Below, one piece after another: positions 1-10,625 of a DNA stretch of 64,000 nt. A model generated the notes under the pieces. It did no database searches. It was not told the DNA's origin and worked only from the letters and a program-made list of their open reading frames with translations. The DNA is from Amyelois transitella (Eukaryota; Arthropoda; Insecta; Lepidoptera; Pyralidae). The number at the start of each line of letters is the position of its first letter. Within the stretch, counting starts at the first letter, position 1. The position numbers and the translations under genes were made by a program. The stretch spans positions 4,732,001 through 4,796,000 of the forward strand of contig NC_083517.1 in NCBI RefSeq assembly GCF_032362555.1, in the 5' to 3' direction.

Positions 1-146
1 ACTAAGGAATACGCTTATGGGATTCTTTGAATTTTTGAATCTTAATTCTACCATTAGCCTATCAGCTGAATGTGGCCTAAGACTGCTGGCTCTGTCTACC
101 TCGCAAGGGATATGGACGTGATTATTTGAATGAATGAATGAATATT
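1..146 (+). repeat. TATG-tailed retroposon family, copy 1 (cut by the window edge)
   Basis: Family sense is taken as head (GCCGTGTGGTTCCCGGC) to tail (TATG or similar repeat). This copy starts inside the element at the window edge, has an internal deletion, and keeps the region ending in CTGGCTCTGTCTACC. It finishes in a degenerate GAAT repeat tail. Confidence 0.7.
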
Positions 147-349
147 TAGTTCTTTTGCTGTATCAGTGTTTTTCCGGAATGAAAAGTCTCTCGTGTCCTC
201 ATAAGTTCTTAAATAAGTATGCGAAATTTCATTTGATGAGGCATATAAATTATAACAAACAGATAACCAACATCACTTCGCTCGTTTATGAAACAAAACT
301 TAGCAATATCACATTTGTAGACCTGTTTTAATGCAAATCTTACTCACAG

Positions 350-527
350 GTGTCCCGCAATCTACTTTCGTTGATGGAGGAAGAAGCATTGGAGGCCGTT
401 CGCGGAGTAAACGGTTCAAGATCTCGCAGGCCCTGGGACGATGACTTTGTGCTGAAGCGGCAGTTCTCGGCGCTCATTCCCGCCTTCGACCCCCGACCTG
501 GCCGCACCAATCTGAACCAGACAGTTG
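350..527 (+). CDS. ctrip: ctrip exon (first visible)
   Basis: Acceptor AG at 348-349, donor GT at 528-529 (G|GTAAGT), ending in phase 1. It encodes [20 protein letters not shown] at its start and the TRIP12 hallmark [16 protein letters not shown] near its end. The open frame runs past the donor to 616, but that extension is intron. Confidence 0.9.
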
Positions 528-3500
528 GTAAGTTAATTATTTCATACAAACGTCTTAAGATTTATCTGGTTTGTCTTTCCCTTAGGTCGCGGTGGTCCGG
601 CGGAGGTTTCGCGTAATTACTGACCTCATTTTATGCTCTCATTTCAATTCATATTCTTGTATTGTGATTATACATATAGACGATCCTTGGTTCATCATAA
701 AATTATAGCTCTCTACAGTGGACGAACAATTTAGTAAAGCACAGTTTTGTTGATCACAATGACAAGGATTTACAAATATATTTTTTACTAGATCTCGACA
801 TACCGCTCAACGAGGAGTCTGATGCCGAGGAAGACTCCGAGCCCGAACGTGTCGCAAGCGAAAGTAGCGAGGCAGCAACCGCTGCAAGCGGCCGCTTACC
901 CGCTTTACGGCTAGTACTAAGCGCTGGAGGCGCTTCCGTAGCGCTGCAGCGGCCATCATGGACACTGTACCGCGCAGTGCTTGCGCTTAACTCTAGGATG
1001 AGAGACGCAGCCAGGGATACTACGTATACGTAAGTGAATTAATTAGATACAAGACTGTTGAATTTTTTTTTTGGTATGTATGCATATTTAGTATTATTGA
1101 AAGGTACATATTTTAATAATTATTTTCTTTCGTCTTAAGTTTCATTACCAAATTTAAATTGTAGTCATTTTATATAATTGTATTGTACAGGCTAACATAC
1201 AAGGAGATTGAGGGCATGGAAACGTTTGCCTCCTCTAGCGACAGTGAAGATGATGAACCTTCTGATCCAGGTAAGTGGCATGTTTAGCTAGTTTGACTGA
1301 TGGAAAATGTTTCAGGCTTATATTCATAACCATTTTTTTTCTCAAAACTTAGTACATATGTAGTTGTTTCATACGTAAGCAAAGTCACGACGTTTGATTT
1401 ATAAAGTGAATACGTGTTTTTTAACAATTATATCAATTTACAAAAAAATCGCTTATAAGACCGCTTTATTGAGTTCCGTGCACAGTAACTCGAGTTTACG
1501 TTCATTTTATGCAATGTCATCATGTCACTCAGTATGAAACTATGTCCCGCAATAGAGTCAACAGCCCGCTTTGTTTATAGAGCGCGGCGTCTGCGGCGCG
1601 GAAGGTCCAGAGGGCGCCATGGTGTCATGCTGCGTTCGAGTGCTGCGGCGGCTACGAGCGGCCGCGCCTTCCCTGCCCTGCGAGGCGTTCGTGTCCACCA
1701 AGCTCACCAACAAGCTGCACCAGCAGCTGCAGGAGCCGCTCACCCTGGCTGCGGCCGCGACACCGCCCTGGTCAGTGCACTGTAGCTTAAGGGATTATCG
1801 TACTTTAGGCAGTCCTTTGTAAATCGGATTTACCTACGACGACCAACAGCGCACGACAACTTGAAGATGCAAATCAGTGAGGGTTGCCCCGAAAATTTAA
1901 TGCACGCCTACTTGTACTACGATGGTCAATCAAATATCGACCCACCGAAAGATTTATTATTCCAACAATACTAATCTTCTATTGAAATGATTATTGACTA
2001 TTGCAATAATGGTTGCTTGTTGAATATTTCCGATTCTAATATTTAAAATTATAACAGATGTATTGTGTGCACAGGTGCCAACAACTGAACGACTGGTGTC
2101 CATTCCTGTTCCCGCTCGAGACGCGGCAGATGTTCTTCGCGTGCACCGCATTCGGCACGTCGCGCACCATTGTGTGGCTACAAGCGCAAAGGGATAGAGC
2201 GCTTGAGAGGCAAAGGTTAACTTTCCATTTTCTTTAATGTTATTTTACAAAAAATATAGAAAATAGTTATTAGGTAACTTTATTAATAAAAAAGCTAATA
2301 AAGTTGGGATTCTTATAGGCGATGGGCGGAGCCACTTATCACTTTTGAAACTCTTTCATCATTAAGCCATGCAGCAGAACGCCTCCTTTCAGTTTTTCAA
2401 AACTGATGGCTCTTGATTTCTTTCGTATTTGATTTCTTATAAATTATTTATGTTGGTTAATGTTTTTATCTTTCTATTGTAGAGCTGGCAACACAGTTTC
2501 GCCGCGTCGTGCGGAACTAGAAGCCACGGAGTTCCGTATGGGCAGGCTGCGGCACGAGCGCGTGCGGATACCGCGACAACCGCATCTATTGAGATCTGCT
2601 ATGCAGGTAGCGTTGATTTTGTAGTACATTTTCTAAACGTTAAGAACTGACTTTTTTCGTTCCATACCAACGCTGTTTGAAAACCGGCCCGCGCAATACG
2701 TAATGTTCAGCAAACACCAAAATAGAATGCAGGTCCGTGCTCTGCGATCGCGTCAGATCACGAATCTCTATCATCTTTACGTGTCACGGTTGTACCGAAT
2801 TCGTGGCAAGGTATTCGCTTGCCGACTTATATCTTTGTTTGATTTGCAGCGTCCTTTCGACAAATTGTCCGACGACAGACACAGAGACAGGGGGCGCGGG
2901 GCTGAAACAGTAGATAGTAGAACATATTTTTAATTTGTATAACTGTTTGTATATCAGGTGATGCGCGTCCACGCCGGCCGTAAATCAGTCTTGGAAGTAG
3001 AATTCGCAGGCGAAGAAGGAACAGGTCTGGGACCAACACTAGAGTTCTACGCGCTGGTGGCCGCCGAGCTGCAGCGGGCAGACCTCGGCATGTGGCTCAG
3101 CGACGCCGACCACGCCGCGCCCGACCAGCAGCTCGTGCTGTCGGAAGGTACGATATCATCTTGTAGATGTTTGCTCCGACTGTCGTGCAACGAAAGAGGA
3201 ACCAGGCGGGGAACAACACTGGAGGTCTCCGCGCTGGTGGCCGCCGAGCTGCAGCGAGCAGACCTTAGTATATGGTAAAGGAGCATCCAAACACTCATCA
3301 TTTTTATCTTTCTTGGCTAATCAAGATTCCTGCATACCTTTCTTTCATTTTATTAACTTCGCTTCACTCACATTCATAAAAAAAAATTTGAAATGTCTGA
3401 TTACAGAAAAGCCTCCTGGCTACTACGTGTCTCGCGCGGGAGGTTTGTTCCCGGCGCCGCTGCCACAAGACTCGCCTATCTGTGATAAAGTTTGCAAATA

Positions 3501-6194
3501 TTTCTGGTTCTTAGGAGTATTTTTAGCTAAGGTAATTAAAGCTTGTTTTATTTCTTTTTTTATTTTTATTTAGTATAGTATATTAAAATTCAAGTTAAAC
3601 TTGGTATTTTATAATGAAAGGAAACTTAGTTTGGGGTAAGTCTGTAAATCGTTCCTAACTCTATATTATTAAACACATAAAGAAAATTGTGAAACTACCC
3701 GCAGATGAGATTTATTTATTCCATGGATTGTTTTATTTGTAGGTGCTACAAGATGGTCGTCTCGTAGATTTACCATTATCAGAGCCTTTCTTGCGCATCA
3801 TGTGCGGAGAAGAGCTACGACCAGAGCATTTAGAAGAAATCGATCCAATTCGACACAGGTGAGAGCAAAAATCATTTGCCTAAAATTTTTGTGAACAAAG
3901 AAAGATTATTGTTCACCATGTATGCGTTTATCATAAGCGGCATATATCTTCGACCTAATCGAACTTTAACATCCTTCATAGGATGAGGCATTTATTTTGT
4001 CAGATAATGTTAGAAGAAGCCGAAGAAAGAAAACAGCATGGAAACATTTCAGGGCGGACACGACCGTCAGTACTGAAGAACACGATGAAGAAGAAGAGAA
4101 TGTCAGAAAGATGTCATATTTTTTATCGATAATGGGTGTAATTTTATTGTAGTTCATCTTCCTGTTTAGCGCAATGCGTGGGTTCTTGATTTAGGATTGT
4201 GGGAACGGAAATCGATGGCGGACTACCTCGTATTAGTATTTAAATAAAATTCTTGTTCTTGTCCTAAGGTTCCTACAAAGCGTTCTCGCTGCGGCTGACG
4301 AATATGATGCTGTGATCCGCGATCAGTCTCTGTCTACTGAGGAGATAAATCGGCGAGCGGAGGAGATCACGGTAGAGGGCGCTACGTTTGCATCGCTGGC
4401 TCTTACTATGACATATGTGGCGGCCAGTGCAGATCCGGAAGTGGCCTTGCAGCCTCTGTGCGATAGCGGGGAGCATATTGAGGTTAGTCTAGTGTTCCCT
4501 GAAAAATTTAAAGCCGTGATGTGCGACCAGTCTCTGTCTTTTTTGCTTGTGAAGGAGATCACGGTAGAGGGCGCTACGTTCGAATCCCTGGACCTCAACA
4601 TGCTGTTTATTTGGCGCAATGTGTGGGTTCATAGCCTTTTTTTGTATACTATGTAATACATTTGATAAAGTTCAACGTAATATCATCAGTTAATATTTTG
4701 TGTACATGAAAACCGTAATATAATCAATACAATTTCTGTGTAGGTGGGCCCTGTAAACGCTCGCGCGTACGCCGAACGCAGCGCTCGTTGGGCCGTGCGC
4801 GAAGGAGTTCGCCGGCAGATGGCCGCCTTCCGCGCCGGGTTCGGAGCCGTGTTCCCGCCCCGAAGACTACGAGCTTTCTCTCACACCGAGCTCAGACTCC
4901 TCGTTTGTGGCGAGAGGGGGCCCGTGTGGACCAGGGAGCATCTGCTGGCGTATACAGAGCCTAAGCTGGGCTACACTCGAGACAGGTATGTGACTATACC
5001 TAGTTACTAAACGTGTGTACTTATAAACGCACAATTGGCAATGTGTTATTTATAATTTCAGATGTATTGTGACCATCATAGGTTCCTCCCTCTAATTCTG
5101 ATAATTATGCAATGTTTGTATTGATTTATTGTTCTTTTCCCCCAGCCCCGGTTTCCTCCGCCTGGTGGAGGTGCTGGTGGAGATGTCTCCGCTGGAGCGC
5201 AAGGCGTTCCTGCAGTTCGCGACGGGCTGCAGCAGCCTGCCGCCCGGCGGGCTCGCCAACCTGCATCCCCGCCTCACTGTGGTCAGGAAGGTCAGTGGGA
5301 TAGTGATAGTCCAGATTACGACTGATATGAGGCGATGAGAACTACAGGAACAAAATATTTTGTAGGGAGTCGAGAAAGTGTGCGCTGTTAGACAAAAAGC
5401 AAACAAAAGCAAAGCAAAGTGAGAGCTGCGTTTTCCTCCCATAAAATGTAAAACTCCCGGGCTCGAACTGTATTGTTTGACTCGATAACTGTTCGATAGT
5501 TTCATAATATACGCGCACTTTATTCAACGAAAGTGGGAACTGTTCGTAATTCATGGTACTTCTCATTCATATTGTTAGTTTTGGTGGTTTCGTATTTTTA
5601 TTTACAATGAACTTACGTCCACATGGATTACGTAAAGAATTATTTCTTTAGAAAGAAAGAAAAAATGTTTATTTGGTACAAAATACAAATAAAAATATGA
5701 AAATGTATATCCAAAAATGTACTTAATAGGTCTCCGCTCAGCAAATATCACAGTGTGAGCAGCGATGCTGGTCTTCCGCGGATGTCATTGACGTATACAT
5801 ATAGTCTATATCCCTTGCAGGGTAGACATAGCAAACAGTCTTGAAAAAACTGTTAGGCCACATTCAACTGTTTGGCTTAATGATATAATTGAGATTCAAA
5901 TAGTGACAGGTTACTAGCCTATTGCCCAAAAAAAAGAATCCCAAGTTCATAAGCCTATCTCTTAGTCGTCTTTTACGACATCCATGGGTAAAAGATGGTG
6001 TGGTCCTATTATTTTTTATGTATGTATATTTATAAAAAAAATACAAATTATGACAGGTGGACGCAGGAGACGGGTCGTATCCTTCGGTGAACACGTGTGT
6101 ACATTACCTGAAGCTGCCAGAATATTCCTGCAAGGAAGTGCTGCGTGAGCGGCTCTTGGCGGCGACCAACGAGCGGGGCTTCCATCTCAACTAG
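350..6194 (+). CDS. ctrip: ctrip / TRIP12-type HECT E3 ubiquitin ligase, 3' part (13 exons)
   Basis: Thirteen exons joined at canonical AG/GT sites give 2121 coding bases: 706 residues plus a TAG stop at 6192-6194, all in one frame. The product is a HECT-class E3 ligase that takes ubiquitin from an E2 onto a catalytic cysteine and passes it to substrates. Drosophila ctrip affects the circadian clock; vertebrate TRIP12 acts in nuclear protein turnover and DNA-damage signalling (family knowledge). Identity rests on conserved stretches: [13 protein letters not shown] in exon 1, LETRQMFF and [12 protein letters not shown] in exon 5, RKSVLEVEF and [20 protein letters not shown] in exon 7, the HECT C-lobe in exons 12-13. 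The HECT domain is about 389 residues (exons 7-13), with the catalytic Cys in [13 protein letters not shown] (codon 6096-6098). The N-terminal ARM/WWE part lies left of the window. Exon 1 opens at an acceptor, so GTG at 350 is not a start codon. Confidence 0.95.
792..1029 (+). CDS. ctrip: ctrip exon
   Basis: Acceptor at 790-791, donor at 1030-1031 (GTAAGT), ending in phase 2. It starts in [10 protein letters not shown], which continues the previous exon as in TRIP12 (about DLEIP). An acidic segment follows, then LYRAVLALN and the start of the TYT motif. Confidence 0.88.
1191..1270 (+). CDS. ctrip: ctrip exon
   Basis: Acceptor at 1189-1190, donor at 1271-1272 (GTAAGT), ending in phase 1. It encodes [20 protein letters not shown], corresponding to the short segment after the TYT motif in TRIP12. 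Confidence 0.85.
1581..1770 (+). CDS. ctrip: ctrip exon
   Basis: Acceptor at 1579-1580, donor at 1771-1772 (GTCAGT), ending in phase 2. It encodes [20 protein letters not shown], matching the TRIP12 segment that precedes the HECT region. It is GC-rich against AT-rich introns. Confidence 0.88.
2075..2215 (+). CDS. ctrip: ctrip exon
   Basis: Acceptor at 2073-2074, donor at 2216-2217, ending in phase 2. It encodes [20 protein letters not shown] followed by TSRTIVWLQ, a strongly conserved TRIP12 block. Confidence 0.92.
2483..2606 (+). CDS. ctrip: ctrip exon
   Basis: Acceptor at 2481-2482, donor at 2607-2608, ending in phase 0. It encodes [20 protein letters not shown], equivalent to the FRVGRLKHERVKVP block of TRIP12. 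The junction SAMQ/VMRV is about two residues longer than I expect from the vertebrate protein. Confidence 0.9.
2958..3147 (+). CDS. ctrip: ctrip exon, start of the HECT domain
   Basis: Acceptor at 2956-2957, donor at 3148-3149 (G|GTACGA), ending in phase 1. It encodes [26 protein letters not shown] and [15 protein letters not shown], the N-terminal signature of TRIP12 HECT domains. A decayed copy of its middle lies 180 bases downstream in the intron. Confidence 0.95.
3181..3279 (+). pseudogene. Decayed duplicate of ctrip HECT exon in intron
   Basis: This segment aligns base for base, at an offset of exactly 180 bases, with 3001-3099 of the preceding HECT exon. The copy still reads [12 protein letters not shown] but ends W-stop and lacks the glycines of the TGLGPT motif (RRGTT instead). 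It has no usable acceptor, so it is a relic tandem duplication rather than an alternative exon. Confidence 0.85.
3407..3531 (+). CDS. ctrip: ctrip exon (HECT)
   Basis: Acceptor at 3405-3406, donor at 3532-3533 (AAG|GTAATT), ending in phase 0. It encodes [20 protein letters not shown] and [11 protein letters not shown], typical of the HECT N-lobe of this subfamily. Confidence 0.93.
3743..3858 (+). CDS. ctrip: ctrip exon (HECT)
   Basis: Acceptor at 3741-3742, donor at 3859-3860 (AG|GTGAG), ending in phase 2. It encodes [20 protein letters not shown], matching the conserved RLVDLP segment of HECT domains. Confidence 0.93.
4269..4482 (+). CDS. ctrip: ctrip exon (HECT)
   Basis: Acceptor at 4267-4268, donor at 4483-4484, ending in phase 0. 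It encodes the segment after PIRHR, beginning [20 protein letters not shown] and ending CDSGEHIE. It is less conserved than the flanking exons. Part of it (4312-4411) recurs as a decayed copy at 4516-4603. Confidence 0.9.
4516..4640 (+). pseudogene. Decayed duplicate of ctrip HECT exon plus intron piece
   Basis: 4516-4603 resembles 4312-4411 of the exon just upstream, including a run of about 28 identical bases (at 4553 versus 4361), with a net loss of 12 bases. The following 4604-4640 resembles intron sequence at 4165-4195 that lies upstream of the real exon. The order of pieces suggests unequal exchange between tandem copies followed by deletion. Confidence 0.8.
4744..4985 (+). CDS. ctrip: ctrip exon (HECT)
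   Basis: Acceptor at 4742-4743, donor at 4986-4987 (AG|GTATG), ending in phase 2. It encodes [14 protein letters not shown], the HECT F-x-GF motif, and [11 protein letters not shown] near the end. Confidence 0.94.
5146..5290 (+). CDS. ctrip: ctrip exon (HECT C-lobe)
   Basis: A polypyrimidine tract and acceptor at 5144-5145, donor at 5291-5292 (GTCAGT), ending in phase 0. It encodes [20 protein letters not shown] and [15 protein letters not shown], diagnostic of the TRIP12 C-lobe. Confidence 0.95.
5791..6020 (-). repeat. TATG-tailed retroposon family copy in last ctrip intron
   Basis: A nearly full-length copy in reverse orientation: tail at 5791, body with AGACATAGCAAACAGTCTTG, and the ACGACATCCATGGG block near 5978. 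The head terminus is missing. It sits wholly inside the last ctrip intron. Confidence 0.8.
6057..6194 (+). CDS. ctrip: ctrip last coding exon with catalytic cysteine
   Basis: Acceptor at 6055-6056, TAG stop at 6192-6194. It encodes [20 protein letters not shown] and ends ERGFHLN, the canonical TRIP12 C-terminus. The thioester-forming Cys is codon 6096-6098. The preceding 766-base intron contains a reverse-oriented retroposon copy that ends about 40 bases before this acceptor. Confidence 0.96.
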   Translation: MDAGDGSYPSVNTCVHYLKLPEYSCKEVLRERLLAATNERGFHLN

Positions 6195-7800
6195 ATCTAA
6201 CATCTAATACTTATTGTCCTTTAAATATAATTTGATTTCTGTGACGGCAGGGTGGACCGATATCAACGACGTAAGTGCGAAAAAGACAAACAAAATGTAT
6301 GCATTTGACATCTGTCACAGAGCTAAAGTAATCTTTAGGAAAGGTATACATTATACACATTCGATGTTTAAGATTTTTAACAGTTCAAGTGAATAACAAA
6401 CCTAAGACCGTGTTAAAATGCAGGCTCAGTTATATTATTGCACGATTCCATTAGCTAAATAAAATAGAACACCTTTACGATGAGCTGCTGATTTCTTGAA
6501 AAACATATTTACGTACTACCTTTATGAAAAATATGTCGCTAATTTTAGTTGCACATACATCTTTATTCATAACATTGTCAATGGTTGCTCACATTGATCG
6601 AATTAATTCTGAGGGAAAACTCATAAAAATAATATAATCATTAAAGTGGCCGGGGTTTAGACATTCTACTTAACAAATTAGAAATATTTAGTCTTCGTTT
6701 GGTTTTCAGTGAGTTTCTCTTATCATGATGAATGTAGAATTAAAATTTAATTAATATGGGTGAGAAAAGAGGCTGTTTAAAAATAATTGTTCCCTTATAT
6801 ACTTATTTGGATTTCTTATTCTTCATTTGCGTTTTCAGTGATATACAAAACATTATATTTTTGGATTGATCCAAGCTTGTTTAGTTTGTAAGTGGCAAAG
6901 TTTAATTAGTTTAAAAGCACCATTTTGTGTGCAACTGATTATAGAAATATTATTGTTTGTGTATGTTATTTCTGATTCAATTTATACAATATGTCTAGTT
7001 TATGATTCGAACGCAAATACATTTTTATAATCGTGTGCGAGTATCAAAAAATTAATAAATCACACATATTTCTTGACGTTTTGGTAATATTTGTAGTATA
7101 CCTTGTACTGGTTCATGAAGTTAACAGTTCAAAAGCAGTTGGTAATGTTTAGAATGCGATCTAATTTTGAGGTGGTTTCAAGTATTATTGAATGAATAGA
7201 AAAAAATTGATGATTTTTTTGTCTCATAAGTCTAGTCAATATTTGCGAATAAATTTCTTAATGAATACTTGAAAGAATACCTTCTGCCTGATCCTGATAT
7301 AATAAAAATTAATATCAACTTGGTTTGTAAAGTTTATGATTGAATGCTTTTGAACTGAATATATAAACAATTCACGGATTCTGCTGAAGCCATGTGTAAA
7401 TTAAATTTAATTCATAAAATAATTGAACAAATATATAGGTAATTAAAGTTATATTTATATTCATTCTGAGGGATTTCTTCAAAACATGTGATCAAAATTA
7501 TAAAATTTTATAAAGTATGCTATACTTAATTATAACGTGTGAAACACTTTGTAACGAGAAAAAAAGATTTAGAGTATGTTCCTTTAGTTCAATAATATTA
7601 TTTGTCAGCTGGAAGCTGACTGTGATTTCCATTATAATTATAACAATAAAAACGAATTAAAATGTATTTTGATTTTAATTTACAGGTATTTAATGTATAA
7701 TTATAATAATAGATGATCTTGTAGTGCTAGTGCTATTATACTTGTTGTTGGAAATTGTATCAATAAAGTAAGTGAAAATGAACAACCACATTTTATTATG
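6195..7800 (+). other. ctrip 3' UTR and candidate poly(A) sites
   Basis: This is AT-rich sequence after the ctrip stop with no coding signal. AATAAA at 6458-6463 would give a 3' UTR of about 290 bases. A second good AATAAA at 7762-7767 would give about 1.6 kb. Which is used cannot be told without transcript data. Confidence 0.55.
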
Positions 7801-8334
7801 ACCCTTATTTTGTTATTTCACTGTATAACTAACATATCTCAGCAATATTGATAGCGCAAGCTACTGTACAATTATACCGAATGAATACTTAATAAAATAA
7901 CGACCTAATTGCAAGTACATTAAACTTGAAATCGATTAAGAAAATGTCTCCTGCTATGTCGCTCATAATAGAAATACAACAGCGGGCAGTTCAAATCGTG
8001 CGCTCAGACTCAACCGCACAATTATTTTGCAGAAGGTACATACATCATATAACTTATAAATGCGAAAATCATAACATTATTAATTAACCAACCTACCTTT
8101 CGCTAAATAATATATGCTAAAAAAATTCTCAGAAAACTACAACATTTCAAACAGGAACAAAAAAAATCCACAACACAGATACGAGTAGGTACTATACTTC
8201 TATAGTATTGTAGTTTTTGATGCTATTGTACCAAACTGAGCTATTGTAGATGACTTTCGAGGCCGTTCGCCATCTTTGCGGTGCGGAGTCTTTGGCGACA
8301 AACTTGTGCTGTAATATTTTTTAAAATTTTATAT

Positions 8335-8760
8335 GATCGACTTATAATAAACCTATTTCCTATTAATATTATAATATAAAATGTGAAAGTTTGTAAGGAT
8401 GTATAAGTGTTTGTTACTCTTTCACACAAAATATACTGGACGGGTTTTGATGGAATTTATGTACAAGGCTATCACCTGGAATATATGTATGTACATACAT
8501 ATAAATCACGTCTATATCCCTTGCGGGGTAGATAGAGCCAACAGTCTTAAGAAGGCTGATACGCCACGTTCAGCTGTTTGGCTTAATGATAGAATTGAGA
8601 TTCAAATAGTAACAGGTTGCTAGTCTGTCGCCTAAAAGAAGAATCCCAAGTTTATAAGCCTATCGCCTTAATCGCCTTTTACGACATTGGCACGACACAC
8701 ACCTGGAATATATATATATATATACGAACTGGAGCGAAGCCCGTGGCGCAGATAGTGATA
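8335..8760 (+). repeat. Helitron-like repeat interrupted by a retroposon
   Basis: The left part (8335-8486) has the usual start of the family (CCTATTAATATTATA, GAAAGTTTGTAAGGAT, TGTTACTCTTTCA). The right part (8714-8760) has the GGAGCGAAGCCCGTGGCGCAGATAG end. The two are separated by the retroposon at 8487-8699. Confidence 0.65.
8487..8699 (-). mobile_element. TATG-tailed retroposon copy with 14-base target duplication
   Basis: This reverse-oriented, head-truncated copy is flanked by identical CACCTGGAATATAT at 8473-8486 and 8700-8713. The duplication length and the repeat tail (GTATGTACATACAT) indicate target-primed retroposition into the Helitron-like repeat. Confidence 0.85.
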
Positions 8761-9261
8761 TATTCTTAAGTGAAGAATATTGATTATTAAGTGTTTGTAC
8801 AGAGTCAACAAGCATGAGTGGTGTTGGAGAGTGTTACAATCCTGGGTTTGGTGACTATAGATGTTGTCTCAAATGGCAGGCATGATGGTAGGCATTACTT
8901 CGCTCCAAAAATGTGCGAAAAAATGCCTACTCTCAGCTCTAACCCGACCATTATAAAGAAAGAATAAGTATTATATGACGAGGACTGACTTAAACTTGAC
9001 ACTTGCAAAAAAGCTCATTAAGAAATTTAATTTGCCACGAAAAACATTAAAGAAAAATTATTTGCAGGCATTAATCTTCCTTGCTTGTTAGTCCAGGCGA
9101 TCTCCTAGGGAGACTCTTGCATCTGCCTACCCTACGACCACGTTCCAGGAATAGGTACCTAAGTGACACAGGTCTCCACTTTCTAACCTTCGCGATTTGG
9201 TACAGCTTGGAAAATGAACGCCTAGTGCAAGTGGAAACTCGAAAATATTTAATTGACTAAT

Positions 9262-9390
9262 AATGAATCTACTTCCTACTAATATTATAAATGCGAAAGT
9301 TTGTAAGGATATAGGTATGTGTATTTGTTACTCTTTCAAACAAAATCTATTGGCCCGATTTTGACGATATTGAAACAGAGACAGACAAAA
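9262..9390 (+). repeat. Helitron-like repeat fragment
   Basis: It shares CTACTAATATTATAAATGCG, GAAAGTTTGTAAGGATAT and TTGTTACTCTTTCAAACAAA with the element at 8335. Only the 5' part is recognisable; the right end is not found. Confidence 0.6.
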
Positions 9391-10500
9391 TCAGCAAGTT
9401 ACATAGACTTTTTTTCTAGAAATTCACATTGTAACGAGAAATTAAGATAACAGCTAGATATAGTTAAAATAATGCCGACCAATTTTTGGGAGCTTGTTTT
9501 ATTTGTTTTTTTCTGTTTGGTAGAGTATACGACCACATAGTATAGTAGAAAGAAATTGAAGGACGCTAGCACACATTCAAATGTTTCGATGTTCGACAAG
9601 AACTGCCTATCCTTGTCAGGACATTTTTTGTGATATCTGTATGCCTTAGAGAATATCTAGTATATCTAGAGTATTCTAGTAATGATATCCAGAATAAATG
9701 CATATGGTTAAATGAAGGAAGACTTTACTATTTCTTTCCATGTTATTGTGTATAAAAATGTATTGGTGTAATTTTATGTATTTTCAGGTAGGTAATGTTA
9801 TTGGATTGCGGAACCTCAAACAGAAACACGTTTGTACGATGATTGCATGCAGAAAGCACGGCTGGCCGAAACCTCTATTCTTAGACATACGTTTTGCCTA
9901 AAACTATATTGGTGTTTTTTAGTTTATTTTAGCATTTATTGATTAAATATTTTTATGACAAAACAGTCGATGGCTTTTGATTATAGTACCTACATCAACA
10001 GTAAGAATAAGTTTGTATGCATTTATCAAATGTGGGTACGTAGATGACAAATCCATATTCATTATTTAGCATTATGTTAGTAATTTTTTTTTACATAATT
10101 TATTTTCCCTTTTTTTCTACACGAAGATAATGAAACCAAAATAGGTATATAGGTAGATAGTAGCTGTAAAAGTTTCAATTGAGTTTCGAATGTTGCTGGA
10201 TAAATTCATGATAGTTTTAACCCTATTGAAGATGTAGCTCCCACAGGACTTAACTCACCAAGTATTCAAGACCATGCCCGCTATGCAGCGGGGGAAACTT
10301 ATTTAATATGTATGATAGATTTCTTAAGGGAATAAAACATTCACTCGTGTTTGATATGGTACGAAAATTCTAACGCGCGAGAAAGAAATCGAAACTGTTG
10401 TTTATTCAGAGTGTAAACGAAATATTTGTTGCTACCGGCTTTTTCTTATTGAGATACCGGGTCAGGATGCTGCGCAACCGGACCACTGGACATAGCGGCT
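9391..10500. other. Intergenic, nothing recognised
   Basis: AT-rich sequence between the ctrip 3' region and the first histidine-rich gene. No conserved protein frame or repeat family was recognised here. A few short open frames look random. Confidence 0.5.
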
Positions 10501-10507
10501 AGCTGCA

Positions 10508-10595
10508 ACCTTGATGATTTGCACAATTTTCATACAATACCGGTACTTACCACAATAGTATAAAAACTTATCGGCTGGTGGAACAGGTATCAGTC
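10508..10595 (+). promoter_or_regulatory. Core promoter of histidine-rich gene 1
   Basis: TATAAAAA at 10559-10566 is followed 29 bases on by GTATCAGTC (10587-10595), whose TCAGT is a consensus arthropod initiator, so transcription should start near 10592. ACCTTGA at 10508-10514, 44 bases upstream of TATA, is the reverse complement of an FTZ-F1-like TCAAGGT half-site. Genes 4 and 5 share the TATA and initiator spacing. Confidence 0.75.
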
Positions 10596-10625
10596 ATCAA
10601 TTTAGTTTTCATCAGTTCAGAGGAA

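Noticed and set aside
350-616. Open frame extending past the first ctrip exon
   Set aside because: A canonical donor G|GTAAGT at 528 and perfect continuation in the exon at 792 show that the extension is intron.
2703-2760. Candidate ctrip mini-exon ending AGAATGCAG|GT
   Set aside because: No homology to TRIP12, and the exons on both sides join directly in phase 0.
3981-4130. Possible extra ctrip exon with acceptor CATAG at about 3980
   Set aside because: The frame is open for about 48 codons but ends in a stop without a donor, and the neighbouring exons already join in frame to match TRIP12.
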